Of a stretch of DNA of 64,000 nt, positions 1 through 12,803 are shown in pieces. The stretch is from Morella rubra. Taxonomy: Eukaryota; Streptophyta; Magnoliopsida; Fagales; Myricaceae. How positions within the stretch are numbered: position 1 is the first letter of the stretch; every line of letters starts with the position of its first letter. Both the position numbers and the translations under genes were made by a program. The stretch lies in NCBI GenBank assembly GCA_003952965.2, contig CM025851.1, forward strand, positions 4,425,637-4,489,636, given 5' to 3'. The notes below the pieces were generated by a model. The model ran no database searches, was not told the origin of the DNA, and saw nothing but the letters and a program-made list of their open reading frames with translations.

Positions 1-3000
1 TCTTGTATATGTTCTTCAAATATAGCCTTCTTAAATGAAGTTCCCATCTATGTTTCAAGGAACCACAAACAAACAGCAATATTTCATCAGCCAAAGACCC
101 CAAAATAAAAGTGACATGGGAAGGTAAGTTTCCATGGTTGATCCAACTCACCTGTGTGACAATCGCATAGAGTGGAAGGGTACTGTAGCTGCAGACAAAC
201 TGAACGAATACCCTAAAATCAACAAATCATACCATAAGATTTTGGCAGAACAATAGAAAGACAAGCTTTTTCTTTCTCTTTCTCTGTTTTGTTTCTTTCT
301 GTGAGAGGAAGACAAAGTTTTGAAGTAGAATATACGTATCCTTGTTTTACATACCCTATAACAAGTCTAGGGATGATATAAGCGATTTTTCCCATTATGC
401 ATGAGTCAAATCCATACTGAACCTGCAGTAGATTGCATATGATACGATCCATTCAGCAATTCACATCTCAATTTGTAGGAGATATCTTAAGTAACAAATG
501 GAGAGATATATGTTACCCAAATCCAGAAGAAAAATGCCAGTTCAAAAGAATTCTGGAACAGGATGATATGAATCAATAAGAGAACAAGCTTTGGCCTATG
601 GAACCAGAAGTGATCATCTGAAGGCTGAACTACCAATGCCCCTTGAATTGCTACATGTTTCTCTGCAACTTCATGGGCCAACTGGGAGATTACATGCTCC
701 AGCTTGGTGCCCACAGCAAGTAGAAGCTGTAGAAAGAAAACACTATTCATATTAAGGTACTTATCCTACATGCTTCCCTATGAAGTTTACAAGATGGACA
801 TGTAATTTCATTATTCTGTGAAGTGAAGATGAACCATCTACCCAATTCATACTAATAACTAAACCATGGTAAACACCATAGAAGAAAGCAGACACATTTC
901 TTTTAGGAGTCTAAAGCTTGAGCGAGAAACTAAAATGCTGAAAGGCATCGACTCATCCAGTACCCTTGTAAAAGGGGTGTGAAAACAGCAGACATTCTCA
1001 TCACAGGGGAGTGTCAAATATTCACTTACAATGAAAGGAATGAATGCAATCCAAAAGTAGGCATGCCAACCTGAAAGAAAATCAAAACACACGATGCTTC
1101 GAAGTTAGGAGATGATGATATTCATGTAGCAGAGCTTAGATAGAGATAAGACTATTGCATTATATTCTATTGCATTATATTTTGAACACCTCCAAGAACG
1201 ATACCTTCTTGTCAATTCTGATGTGATAGAAAAATGTGCATCAAAATGGATGAGAACTGGGGACCTCTACCACTAAACATTCTACTACACTTTTGGAGCC
1301 AGGGGTAGAACCATCTTATGAATGTAATTAAGCATGTCACTTGCTGTTCCATGGTCCAAATTGCAGTACGAAATCACAATTTGCTTTGCTAGTAAAAGGT
1401 GGCACTTAATAAGGCCCAATGGCCATACATTCAATAACGTGCACAGAACCTAATGAGTCTTTTATGAAAAAACAGAAATCTGTGGGAGAGAGAGCGCTTA
1501 CCAGCAACATTCAGAAGCAAGAAAATGACCACAAATAACCAAAGGTACCAACTGCAATTGATGAAGGGAGACATGAGTCTATGAATTGAGGAATAAGATA
1601 ACATAAATCATTTTTTGTGTCAAGGGGAGATGGTACATGATAATATGGGCCATAAAAAAAGAACGAAAGAAGCCATGTAATATGGTTTCAAGCTTCCACA
1701 GAAATCCTACCATTTTTCAGTGAAAAAAGAAGCCTAATAAAGCACAAACTGTTAATGCCAACACTTAGAAATGGTTTAACTTTAAAAGATGGACCTAACA
1801 TTAAGAGCAGGGAAGCTACGTACAGAAAAGAAATAAGCTATGCATTGGGATGTTTTTTCTATTTGTAGCTAACCTTATTCCCACGACTTTCTTGAAATCA
1901 GCTTCAAGGGCACGTATCATGTACTTGTGGAAATTGAATTTTGGGTTTCCCCTGCAATGAGTCTACAGAAAAAAAAAATATCAAAACTCAGCTAGAGTCT
2001 CTCGTTATATAGAAAGGAAGTTGTGCAGTGTCACGTGAAAGAGGGAAAAAGAAAGAAAAAGAAAGAAAAGAAAATTCAAAGAAGAGAAAGAAGAAGAAAT
2101 TGAAAGCCAAAGATAGAAATTCATATAACTTACCATAATGAAGCCTAGTCGTAGTGTCTCATAATCTGTTGAAGTCACAGACCCATAGAATTGCTTGAAA
2201 AAAGAGCGCTGAAAAGAGAAGCTATTATAATTAAAAGGGTAATCAGTTGTTGGAAAACAGGAAGATCGATTTGATGATAAAGGACTCCAGAACTTACCAA
2301 CCACCCTAGCAAAGCTGAATCCTTGCCAATACCCAAAAAGTGACCCCGTATGAAAGCGTGTTCTTGGACATGAGTGAATTTTGCTTTCAGAACTGCGCAG
2401 ATCGTCTTTGCATGAGAATAATTTCAAATAAATGCAACTAGCTGTTGACTCTTAAAGAAAATGCATGCAGAAACGTTTAAGGGTGGATAATGATGTTTCA
2501 TTCCATGTCATTCAGTCCAAAAGAATTGAGTGGAGGAATGAAGTTATTCTTTGATCTAGGATTCAAGAAAAAGAAAGACCGGCCGCAAATCAACCTGATC
2601 AAACACACCACAGGAAAGTATGCAGACATCAGCTTTTAACAAGCATTACCTTTTTCTGCATCGTAATCCTTTCCCAGGATAGAATCCTCCCAGTGTTTCC
2701 ATTGCCGTATCTATGCCATTGAAAACATATAACAGAAACGATTGGATTGCAAACTCTTGGACCTTGGATATGCAGCAAAATTAGAGAGATTGGAAAAAGA
2801 AAATAAAAACTCACCTTAAATCCTCCAAAAAGAATGGTTAGAACACAGAAAACCACATGCACAACAGCTAAAACAAAGATGAAGATGTGAAGATGATGAA
2901 GTGCGGTTTGAGACAACAGCGGAACCTTTCCCTGAAAAAAAGTGTAAAGCAAAGCAAAAACTAATCAGATCTGCGAATTCATATATAGGTGTGCCACATG

Positions 3001-5805
3001 AGACTTCAAGTGCATGCCATAAACATCCTATAGGGACCTTAGATGACTCCACATAATTCTATCTACCCTGGCAGATGTTGATGTATTCAAGCTCAAATTC
3101 AGTAAAGAGTTGTGTGGTTTTCATTTTCTCAACTTGCAACGCACGCTTCCCTGCCAGTCAGATTTCAAACTTTCACAAAGGTTGAACTTCAGTGTGTAAT
3201 ACTGGAGACAATCAGCATGAGAAAAAATGGGGAGAAAAAGAGAAGAAACTACTGACATTAACAGATATTAAAGCATTACGGATAGAGTTTTGCTCCGCAT
3301 CAAACAACTCAACTTCCCTTAGCATTTAAGGGGCATGTATCCTCAACAATTCTTCGTCCTTTAACAGAGAAATTGGCAGTTACTAATGACCGGAATACAT
3401 ATTCCTCTGAAACTCTGTAATGTCCTGCCAAATGATGGTACTTTGCTTGAAGTGTGGATGAAACCAATAATGCAGGGATTGATAGAAAAAACACAGTAAC
3501 ACCAACTTTTCAAGGAACTTCTTTTTGGTGCTTTGGAATGTAAACTCTTATGTGGAAATATCTGAGATGGCTCAGCTGTGATTATTGGAAAGCCGGTCAT
3601 GCCAGCTTTCTCTAGCAATGATCTCATTGCTGATATCGAAGCAATTACGTGGGTGATTTCAATAATCTTTGGAAGGCCTGTGTTTGGATGGATCTCAAAA
3701 TCGTTTCAAAACATTTTCACAATCACATTTTCATCAATTCCAATACCTTTTCACCAATCTCAGTAACTTTTTACAAATTCCAACAACTTTTAACACACTT
3801 TTCACCAATCCCAAGAAAATCTACACTACTTCCAAAAAAAACAAACACAAAAAACTGTTTTGAGATCTAAACCAAACATAGCCTAATCTCTAGTGGCTAC
3901 TAGGATTTAACTACTCGGCATCTTCTGTAATCTTAACTGGAAAAGCTTCTCTCCTGTAGAAGCTAAGTGCAATTGTCCAAGTGCTTGTTATCTCTCTCTT
4001 ACAAGGAAAAGATAAAGGAACTCGGAGCAAGCTAAGTGCAATAGTTCTATCTCTTTTGACCTTCATCTATTTTAGATATCTGTATATGTAAGAACAATTG
4101 CTCTGGTGTCACCAGATTAAGGGACATTAATCTTTTGCGGTTTGATTACGAATGAGCAGTTGGAACTTGAACCCTCCATGGTCAGAACTCACATGAGCTC
4201 ATCAACCACCCGTACCTAGAGGAGGAACATTTGGGCTCATTTCATTACTACTGCCTCTGCAAGCTTTAAATCTCTTTTAAATCTTAAATCTTAAATCTTA
4301 GCTGGAGTCACTAGCGAGGCGGGGAAAATCAGTGAACCGGTGGATATAGAACTTGGAAGAGGAATAAAAATCAGGAACAATTAACAACCTTGGATTTCGA
4401 ATAGAGGAGGATGAATTCATAACAGTAAAAATTCAGCTAAACTGGGGTTTATGACATTTCAAACTGCCTACCCTCAAGATCATTGGTAGAAAATGTGGGA
4501 TTAAATCTTTCCATTAATCATGCAGACAGAACAGACTGTTCCGATTTGGGCTCGCCGAAACGAGTGGGTTGAAGTGCAAGAAGACAGCTAACGAATCCAA
4601 TCAAATGAGACATTGAGATTCAAAAACAATTGAACTAAGATGGTAGAACCGGAGAAAGATTCAAAATGTCTTCTTCAAAGTTAAATTTAGGTGTCCAAAT
4701 ATGTGCATTTTCAAACTAACGCACCCTTCTAGTTGATTCAGTAATATGTTGATAAGTCAATTCATAATTGGAAAAGTCTTTATATATATTATTTTCTGAA
4801 TCTCGAAGCTTTTAAAGAACAAAGCTGCAGGTTTGGTGCATTGACGCGATAAAGTGAAAACAACTCCACTAAGATTCAACAAAATAAAATAATTCCCTGT
4901 GCAACGTTCCTATCGACTCTGAATGTCAACTAAAAAAATTCAACAATCAATAAATGCCAACTAGAATTGTGGAAAGCACTGATTGCGGCCAAATTTCAGG
5001 GAAGAAGAAAAAAGAGGAAAAGAAAGAGTTAGAAGTACCTCTGCACAGGTACTCGTGGTCTCGGCAAGGAGACGACGGGCACTCCCGGAAATGAAGGAAT
5101 TGAAGAAGGTTTGGAAATGGGCAGTGGTAGAAGAAGTATTTTCTTTCTTACAGGGCAACCACTTTTTGGCCAAGTTCTCCGATATGCAAATTTGGGCGAT
5201 CCGTGTTTGGAACACCGTCATTAGCAGTGATATGAACCCCAACAACATCAACTCTGCATTGATACTCACAAACACCATCATATATGCGATATTCCCCACA
5301 ACCCTTATACAAAATAATTACGTACACCCACGCGTATACTTTTGTGTGCGTATGTGTGTTTGTATAAAAAGAGGGGCGAAGGGGTGCTGACCTTCTTTGA
5401 TCTTTTGTAAGGCCTCAAAGAGAGGCTTCTGGTTCTTTTTCTTGAGATACTGCAAAAGCATCAATTTGATAATGATGATCAGTCGAAATGGATAAACAAG
5501 AGAAGCTTGATGAATGTTATCGACCAATAGAATATAATTGTCCTAAAAGTATCCGGCCGTCCATTAAAATTGAGAAAGTACAGAAAAGATCAGAATCTCT
5601 GTATAGATAGAATGAACACAGTAATGGAGAAAGTTGTTGAGTAGGTAATATATATGGTTATAGCGAAGAAGAAGATGCGTACCTTGCCGACGTAATGGAG
5701 AATTCGTTCGACGGCGAGAGAGATTATAACGATGACACTGCAGACAAGAGCCACAACCCACGTAGGGGTATACTCCAAAGTTGCTCCCTCTTCCCCCCCT
5801 GCCAT
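1..5805 (-). CDS. MLO: MLO-like seven-transmembrane protein, 3' end outside window
   Basis: Integral plasma-membrane protein of the plant MLO family, whose members bind calmodulin and act as calcium channels in pathogen response, root tropism or pollen and synergid signalling. Fourteen coding exons join in frame: 5683-5805, 5392-5449, 5039-5253, 2815-2931, 2650-2710, 2298-2392, 2134-2208, 1874-1962, 1502-1551, 1030-1070, 517-726, 355-422, 152-212 and 1-47 (open). About 436 residues are visible. They include the N-terminal helix with YTPTWVVA, the second segment ELMLLGFIS, the Cys-containing extracellular loop, GKVPLLS, QWKHWEDS, FIRGHFLGIGKDS, LRLGFIMTHCRGNPKFNFHKY, ISWYLWLFVVIFLLLN, HVAIQGALVVQPSD and YSTLPLYAIVTQMG. 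The calmodulin-binding tail lies beyond position 1. From memory the sequence is closest to Arabidopsis MLO1/13/15. The ATG at 5805 is the conserved MLO start. Intron 3 is long (2932-5038). All visible exons are open. Confidence 0.95.
3680..3879. repeat. MITE-like foldback element in MLO intron 3
   Basis: About 200 bp lie between imperfect terminal inverted repeats. The left end reads TGTTTGGATGGATCTCAAAA and the right end, reverse-complemented, reads TGTTTGGTTTAGATCTCAAA. The interior is rich in short TTTTCACNAAT and CAATTCC motifs and codes for nothing. I could not fix a clean target-site duplication (GGCCT on the left against AGCCT on the right), so the superfamily is open. It lies wholly inside an intron of the MLO gene. 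Confidence 0.5.
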
Positions 5806-6727
5806 CTTTCTCTGTCTCTACCTAACTCGAGACCACAGCCTGACAGAAGGGATGATGATATAGTCCTCTGTTTTTCTTTTTTTCTAAATAGTTTTTCAAG
5901 TTCTCATCTTGACGAACTCCAAACGCGTAAAGAGGGTCGGAGAGACAAGAATTGATCACAAGGAGAGGAGGAGGAGGGGAGGAGAAGCTATAAATATGGC
6001 GAGTTGGGAGCCCGCCAGTTTGGACAAGTTAAGAATAGTTTAGCAGTGAAGTAGAAATACAATAATCTACGTAAAAAAGAAGTAGAAATATAATACTCTC
6101 TGCCGCCCGCAAACCAGAGGATCATTCCGTGGGTTGACCCAACACCAACAGACCGGAGACTGGGACCAAGTGCTTGCCTCTCGAAGGAACGCAACTCAAC
6201 TCAAAGTCACCAATCTCCATTTGAACACATTCAAACCAATCCCCATCATCCTCGGAAGGACTACTTGCGAGGTTGAGGTCGAGTAAACTGTAAGACCAGA
6301 CTACGAAACGCGTACCGCATCATTTTCCACCTAACGAAAACCCCAGCAAAGAAAAGCGTATCACAAACAATAAAAAAAAAAAAAAAAACAAAGGAAGGTG
6401 GAGACGCGGATGAATTATTGTCTAAAATCTGTGAAAAATATTCCGCTCTCCGGGTTTCACGGGGTTCTCACTGTAGTTGTTGACTTCAGTCTTGTTTTTG
6501 TGTCTGGCTCTGTGCTGTATTGATCCGGGTTAGATATTGTTTACTGATTTCGTGTGCTGTTGGGTGGCTTTTCCCACCTGATTTGTAAAAGTCCAGCCGT
6601 TTATGAAAATTGAATACATTTCGACGTGAATTTTGTTCCTCCAAACCAAGATATGTTTCGCTTAAAAAAATTTACAAACAAATATCAAAATCTTAAAATT
6701 TTTTCATACTTTACTTCAATACTTTTT
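5806..6727. other. MLO upstream region, no gene seen
   Basis: This holds the presumed promoter and 5' leader of the minus-strand MLO gene. There is a purine-rich stretch near 5960-5990 and a 20-nt A run near 6370. No open frame here resembles a known protein. Confidence 0.6.
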
Positions 6728-7105
6728 GGAGAAAATACAATTTTCACCCACGAACTATCATATATTTTACACTTTACATCCTAAACTACCAATTTTGACA
6801 CATTACACCCTCTAACTACCAATTTTTAACACTTTACACCCTTTATCAAATTTTCAAACTAAAATGACGATAATGTCCTTAGATATTGTTGTCAATTCAT
6901 TAATTTCTCAAGAGTATTATTGTCAAATGAAGGGTGCAAAATATTTAATATTAGTAGTTGGAGGGTGTAATGTGTCAAAGTGGGTAGTTTAGGGTGCAAA
7001 GTGTATAACATTGGTAGTTTAAGGGTGCAATATCTTAAAGATGGTAGTTTGGGGTGCAATGTGTCACTACTCCGATAACTTGTGGGTGAAAAGTGTATTT
7101 TTCCC
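6728..7105. mobile_element. 378-bp Mutator-like MITE, copy 1
   Basis: Non-autonomous foldback element. The ends read GGAGAAAATAC and, reverse-complemented, GGGAAAAATAC, and the two arms pair over much of their length through repeated motifs of the type ACACTTTACACCCT and AGGGTGCAA. It is flanked by a perfect 9-bp direct repeat, ATACTTTTT, at 6719-6727 and 7106-7114. A 9-bp target duplication is characteristic of Mutator-like elements. A second copy of exactly the same length lies at 9031-9408. It encodes no protein. Confidence 0.8.
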
Positions 7106-7114
7106 ATACTTTTT

Positions 7115-7612
7115 TTTAAAAAAATTATATTAAATTTCTTGTCTCATTTTTTAATAAACTTCAATAAAAATCGTTTTGTAATTAAATATTCTTTTAACTT
7201 TTTCACCCATTGACCATGACATGCAATGGGATGCAGATCGTCTTGCCGGCATGTGTCCTACTCATCATCAATACGAAGAACTCGTCAACAAATGACCACA
7301 ATTGGGCCATGCATGTTCCGACTTAACATCCTCTCGCAATAAAATAAGACCTATGTTCATGAAATCCTTATAATACTAGTGCCGCGTACCTGTCGTCGTC
7401 TGATTTCAACCCGAGGAGGAACAGAAATTTCGGTCCTCACCCAATTCGACGTGGGAAACAGATTGGGTTATGGGAGGTCTGGATTTTAAAAAGTAGAGCT
7501 AATTATAAGAGTTGGCTGAGCTAATTCAAAATTTCAAACTACTCCTTATCTCGTCTCATTAAATAAAATAAAGTGATTAAAGTTTAGTCATTGAATTTGT
7601 TTATAATAACTT
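7115..7612. other. Intergenic AT-rich stretch
   Basis: Gene-free sequence between the first MITE and the LINE insertion. I see no conserved frame, RNA gene or structured repeat. Confidence 0.5.
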
Positions 7613-7622
7613 AAATCAAATG

Positions 7623-8406
7623 ATTGGGTGCATAAAGTGTCATCCACATCAACTCATAGGCATTGCGTCGGAGGATCAACATCGTTTTCAACTCTTTGCT
7701 ATAACTCCCATAGATTTGTTCTGGATAGCGAGAAATTGTGTTGTTCATGAGGGGAATTTGTGCGGGGTGCAGGAGTTGGCGTCTCGGGTTGGGAAGATTA
7801 GTTGCGAACATTGGAATGCTTGGCAGTAGAAGAATCATTTGGTAGAAGGGTAGTATGTTTGGAAGGTAGGTGGATTAAGGTCAATGTGGATGCGGCTATT
7901 CGTGATCAGTTTGCTGTCATCGCTGCACTTATTCGGGATTCTAATGGTGTGGCGAAAGGCTTCACTTTTGAGAAGATTGAGGTGGTTCAACCGCTAGAAT
8001 AAGAGGTTGTTGCAGCAAAATTGAAAATTGAGTTCGCCATGCAGATGAGATTCTGAAATATTATTTTGGAAGAAGATTTAGCGCTTGTGATCAAGGCTAT
8101 TCAGATGTGGCCTACAAGAACGGAATGGAGGATCTATGGCATGATTTTTGAGATTTTGGAGGTTTGCAATCAAATGGAGAGTTGGCAAGCTGTCCATACT
8201 CCTAGAGGTGCAAATAAAGTTGTGCACCAGCTTGCTTGTTAGGCCGTTGCCGAGTTTAGCTCGGGTAGCAACCCCGTTCGTAGTAAGCATTTCCTTGAGT
8301 TACCTTGGGTGTATGCTGACATTGATCTGCCCTTATGATTTGTACCTTTTTCTGGTGTTTTATTCTTTGTTGGAATAAATTGAGGTTTTGATTCAAAAAA
8401 AAAATA
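7623..8406 (+). mobile_element. 5'-truncated LINE tail with RNase H-like domain
   Basis: Degraded 3' end of a plant non-LTR retrotransposon. Frames encode a segment with WIARNCVVHEG, then the RNase H-like start WIKVNVDAAIRD followed by AALIRDSNGVAKGF, then a C-terminal part with VCNQMESWQAVHTPRGANKV. This is the usual order in the last part of plant LINE ORF2. In-frame stops interrupt it (after VVQPLE and after FAMQMRF), so it is dead. It ends in an A-rich tail at 8394-8405. A 10-bp target duplication, AAATCAAATG, lies at 7613-7622 and 8407-8416. This proves an insertion in the plus orientation that was already truncated at its 5' end. Confidence 0.8.
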
Positions 8407-8416
8407 AAATCAAATG

Positions 8417-9030
8417 CTCTCATTTAGTTTTTTTTTTTTTTTTCAAAAGGGTGATGCTTTCCCTCTCAATTCTCATGTTATTTTCTGGTAGTAATAATTT
8501 GATATTGTTATATAATACTATATTTACAATCCATATCGAACACTCATTAGTAAAAAGAAAAATATTTTTATTTGTATATTTTAAAACGAGATAGCTAGCT
8601 GTATATCTAACTACATACATATGGATCTGGTCACATAATCCCACAGGAAATATATGAAAATATTTGACTATATGACAGACTATAGATTCTACATATCTCA
8701 ATTTTAATTTTAATATAATAACAAAAAAATGGATAAATTTAAAATCAGTCTCTCTGGTCCTATTTTCATAGGATCAGAGACTAATTTTATATTTTTATTA
8801 TTACAATGACTAATTAGATTTTATATTTATTCAAAAAAAATTGTACCAATTATGAACTTGCAGTGCAGCGATCAGGTCGTTTTCCAACTCCATCCATTTT
8901 CTACATTAAACGACAACTGGCGCAGAAGATATGATCCCACTTGGTGGATCCGGACAAAAAGTATCCTAAGTTCCTACTACAGAAAGTCCGGCGAATAGTC
9001 CTCACCGCGTCTGTGACAAATATAAATAAA
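8417..9030. other. Intergenic AT-rich stretch with a short palindrome
   Basis: No gene seen. A compact imperfect palindrome spans about 8737-8793: AAAATCAGTCTCTCTGGTCC pairs with the reverse complement of GGATCAGAGACTAATTTT around a loop of some ten bases. It may be a tiny MITE remnant. Confidence 0.5.
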
Positions 9031-9408
9031 GGGAAAAAATATATTTTTCACCCACGAACTACCATATATTTTATACTTTGCACCCTAAACTACTAATTTT
9101 AACACATTGCACCCTTTAACTACCAATTTTTAACACTTTACACCCTTTATCAAATTTTCAAACTAAAATTACGATAATGTCTTTAGATATTGTTGTCAAT
9201 TCATTAATTTCTCAAGGGTATTATTGTCAAATGGAAGGTGCAAAGTGTTTAATATTAGTAGTTGGAGGGTGTAATGTGTCAAAGTGGGTAGTTTAGAGTG
9301 CAAAATGTATAACATTGGTAGTTTAAGGGTGCAATGTCTTAAATATGGTAGTTTGGGATGTAATGTGTCACTGCTCCGATAGTTTGTGAGTAAAAAGTGT
9401 ATTTTCCC
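9031..9408. mobile_element. 378-bp Mutator-like MITE, copy 2
   Basis: Same family and same length as the copy at 6728-7105, in the same orientation. It differs by scattered substitutions. The ends are GGGAAAAAAT and, reverse-complemented, GGGAAAATAC. The flanks ATAAATAAA (9022-9030) and CTATATAAA (9409-9417) match at seven of nine positions, which fits an aged 9-bp target duplication. It is non-coding. Confidence 0.8.
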
Positions 9409-9417
9409 CTATATAAA

Positions 9418-12400
9418 GCTACTGTGTTGTTGTTATGCAGGACTTTGAATTAGAAGCCATAAGGGTACGTACCTCGTTTTCGATCACGGCCGCCTGGCGC
9501 CTGGGCTCTCGCTTTGTCCCACGCGTATTTATGGCTTTCGCCAATCGCTGCAAGTGCAAGTCCATTTCAGAATACTTCCAATACCACATGGGTTTGGAAC
9601 GCTTGCCATGTGGGTTAGAATTTGAGTGAGGGGGGCCAGGAGAGATCTACGGAGAGATGGGCTAAATGCAAGAGCTATCATGGAACGGAACGCCCACTTA
9701 CGTCCCGTCTCCTGAGTCTAATCTTATTGATCGCTTATATTGATCTTTCTAGCTATTTTGTCCTACATACGTACAACAACCTGCGATTAATATCATAACC
9801 ACGCTTGAGTGCTTAACTTTTGTTTGTTTGTTTTCCCAACCACCCAGAAAATTCTGCTACTAGCTAGTTGTCTAAAAGTCGAGATCAAATGATTCAAATC
9901 TGGCAAATCAAGGCCTAGGCGTTCTGCATGGGCCGACAACACTTTGAAGTTTCAATGTTATCCCTGGTCAGAGCAGACTCAGTCGGTGCAAGTGAGGGGT
10001 AATTTCGTAAATAAAGAAGAGATAGAATTATTTTCGCGCGCAGAGGTGGGACCACATGTTTCTTGATTTACAAATCCGCCCTCCGAAGGTTTTAAGCGAC
10101 CCTATGTTGATGGGGTATATTTGGTAATGTGGTGAATTATTTCAGGGACAAAAATGTCTTAAAATTAGTACGGTTCACAAAGTTGGTATATTAAATTACG
10201 TTTGTTTTGCTGACCCCGAAATTTTGACCAAAACAAACGCCCACTAAAAGTCGAGATCAAATCGTGCCAAAGTCGAGGCCTAGGCGGTCTGCATGGGCCT
10301 ACCAGCCCAACTCTAATATCGCCATCTAAATATCTATCCAATGCCCCATAGCGTGACGGCCAGTAAAATTCTAGGAATTTATTTTATCTATTTGGTTTTC
10401 ATGGTGTTGGCCATGAATATGCTTGTAAAATTTAACTCTTTTTCAGGGACCTTAATGTCCTTGTCCTCAACTTGACTTTAATAATTTAATGACTAATTAA
10501 GTTTTTCTGTGTCATATATAATTAAGACGTTGGTAACTCATGAGGGGTTGAATTATATTGATTTTTTTTTTTTTTTTTTAGAGAAGCGCTATTAGTTGAC
10601 AATGGAAACATTAGGTGCATATGATATGATATATCTATAATCTAATATATACAGTAGATTGCGCACCTTACAAAGGGAGATTAGTCATAACCTATTAAAA
10701 TATAAATTGTGATATTATGTAATTTTCTACTCGAATTGTATATTACAATTTCAAGAGAGATATATATAATAAGTAAACTCCACATCATTTAATGTTGCTA
10801 GTTAAAATTTTTGGATAGTATGAACTTTATAATGTGATCCATCTTTTGTGTCTATTTTCTTTTTTAAAATTGCATCATACAATTAAGATAAGAAATTATA
10901 AAAAAAAAAAATCATATTTCCTTTTTTTTACACAATTATTTGTAGATATCGAGAAGCAAAACTCGTCCAGTGGTGATCTCTTTGAATCAATAATTTAGTT
11001 CTAGTCATGACGAATAATCGTTATATAATATATCCTCGCCAAGAGAGAATTAAAAGTAAAGAGGAAACAAAAAGAGTGAACGACACCAAGACTCTTCAGT
11101 CTAACTCGTAAGGATAAGAAAGAGATGTCTGACGAAGGAGTCGGTGCTGGCACTAGGAAGTATATAGATAAAGACCAGTGCATTGCATTGACATAAGGCC
11201 CATCTTATCTCTTATGTTATGACTTGTTGGGTAATTATTTTCTTTCTCAAAAAGAATATCTTTCCTTTAATTTTCTATTTAAAATTGTACAATATAAATA
11301 AACATAATATGTAGTTTGTACTGTTTAATTATGTGAAACTTCAGATTGTATAGACTATTTAATTTTATAAGTTGGTCCGGACACTTTCTTTTTTTTTTTT
11401 TGAAAAAAAAGAAGGCTTGTGCAGTTCATTATCGCGAGACTTTGCTTGCCAGAAGGAGAATGTTTATCCCGTTGAATCAGGGGAGCTTTTGTCTGGTTGG
11501 CAAGTTGCAGGCGATCATGGGTGGTGGACCTAAAGTAGTCTTTATTTTTTTTTTCTCCGAAAGACCTAAAGTAGTCATTTTTTGATAATGTGTTGTATGG
11601 TGCGGGACAGTCAGTTCTTATCTAAAGAAGCTTGATTAGTGTGGACAAATTGCCTACTCTTTTTTCTTTTTCTTTATCGACCTTCTCATAACATTGATGG
11701 CTGTTGCGCGATAAGACTTAAAGGGTGTCTGGGAAGAATACCATTGTGCTGGCAGATTACCTCTACAAGTTATCAAGAAATGGCTCTCACACGCAAAACG
11801 ATAACGTTTGCTAATACATTCTTATTGAAAGCTGCTATTCCGTGATGCACGTAGTAGTTTACCAAATCTGTTCTTCAGGTATTTCTCTCCAGCCATCAAA
11901 AAGCACTGAGGATCTAATTCCGTCCCTTAAGCTCAGGGTCGTTAAATTTACATGAAAATTGAAGATATCTTCCCAAGATGACAGCGGGTACCCTGTTTTT
12001 CTTCCTAAGGAGGAATAAGGAAAAGAAAAGAAAAAAATATAGAAAGGGGCCGTAGAGGGAGAAGGGCATGGGACCGAGAGACAATGAAGGAGCGTGTGGA
12101 CAAAGGTGATGCAGGAAACGCGTTAGATCTAGTCTCCAAAGCAAAAAGAAACCAGAAGAGAACAGAGAGAACACAAAAAAAAAAAAAAAATATCAGAAGC
12201 AATCTTTGCTATTGAAATAATCATCCAAAAATAATTGGTATTACTTCTACGCAATTAGGAATGGCAGGCAGTTCTATGACCCTTTACACTATTCTAGAGT
12301 TTGATGTCATGCCATTGATTGATTCTATCATGCAAGTTTTGTCAACAAATGTGGATGGGTCGTGACAACGTTGCTTTGCTCTCTCTTGTTCTTTGTTTAT

Positions 12401-12655
12401 TTGGGGGCCATACGATTGTCTCTTTCATATGCGCGTGTGAAGGAAATTAAGGCCACAGATAAGAATGTCCGCTGTGTAACTCTTCTAGAAGTCGGTTAAA
12501 GGTCCCCCACAAAGGCGGCTGCCATTACATTGGACATATCCCGAAGGAATACGAACCAACAGAAAAAAGAAAAAGAAAAAAAAACAACGATAATGTTCTG
12601 GTCCCCTATCAGCAGCATTTATGATGATGGATTCTTTCCCACTTCTAGAGTAGAA
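9418..12655. other. Gene-free stretch between MITE 2 and the F-box gene
   Basis: No frame here is protein-like. The sequence is AT-rich with several homopolymer runs, for example T runs near 10562 and 11390 and A runs near 10904 and 12175. The phrase AAAGTCGAGATCAAATNNT followed by AGGCCTAGGCG(G/T)TCTGCATGGGCC recurs near 9875-9935 and 10245-10300, which suggests a degenerate dispersed repeat. The RPL7 gene known at this place in Arabidopsis was not recognised. Confidence 0.5.
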
Positions 12656-12803
12656 AGTTTCTTGCACCCATTTACTTGTGGCCAGTAACCAATTTGGCAT
12701 ATTGCAACAACGATGGCGTGGGTGGACGTAGTTTCTTGCTCCCTTTTACTTGTGGCCAGTAACCAATTTGGCATATTGCAACAACGATGGCGTGGGTGTC
12801 CAA
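12656..12803. repeat. 74-bp tandem duplication
   Basis: Two adjacent copies of a 74-bp unit, both running through TTACTTGTGGCCAGTAACCA and ACGATGGCGTGGGTG. The second differs at only a few bases (CTTGCACCCA against CTTGCTCCCT). It is non-coding and lies in the upstream region of the F-box gene. Confidence 0.8.

Noticed and set aside
7623-8406. Host RNase H gene
   Set aside because: The domain order, in-frame stops, A tail and target duplication show a dead LINE tail.
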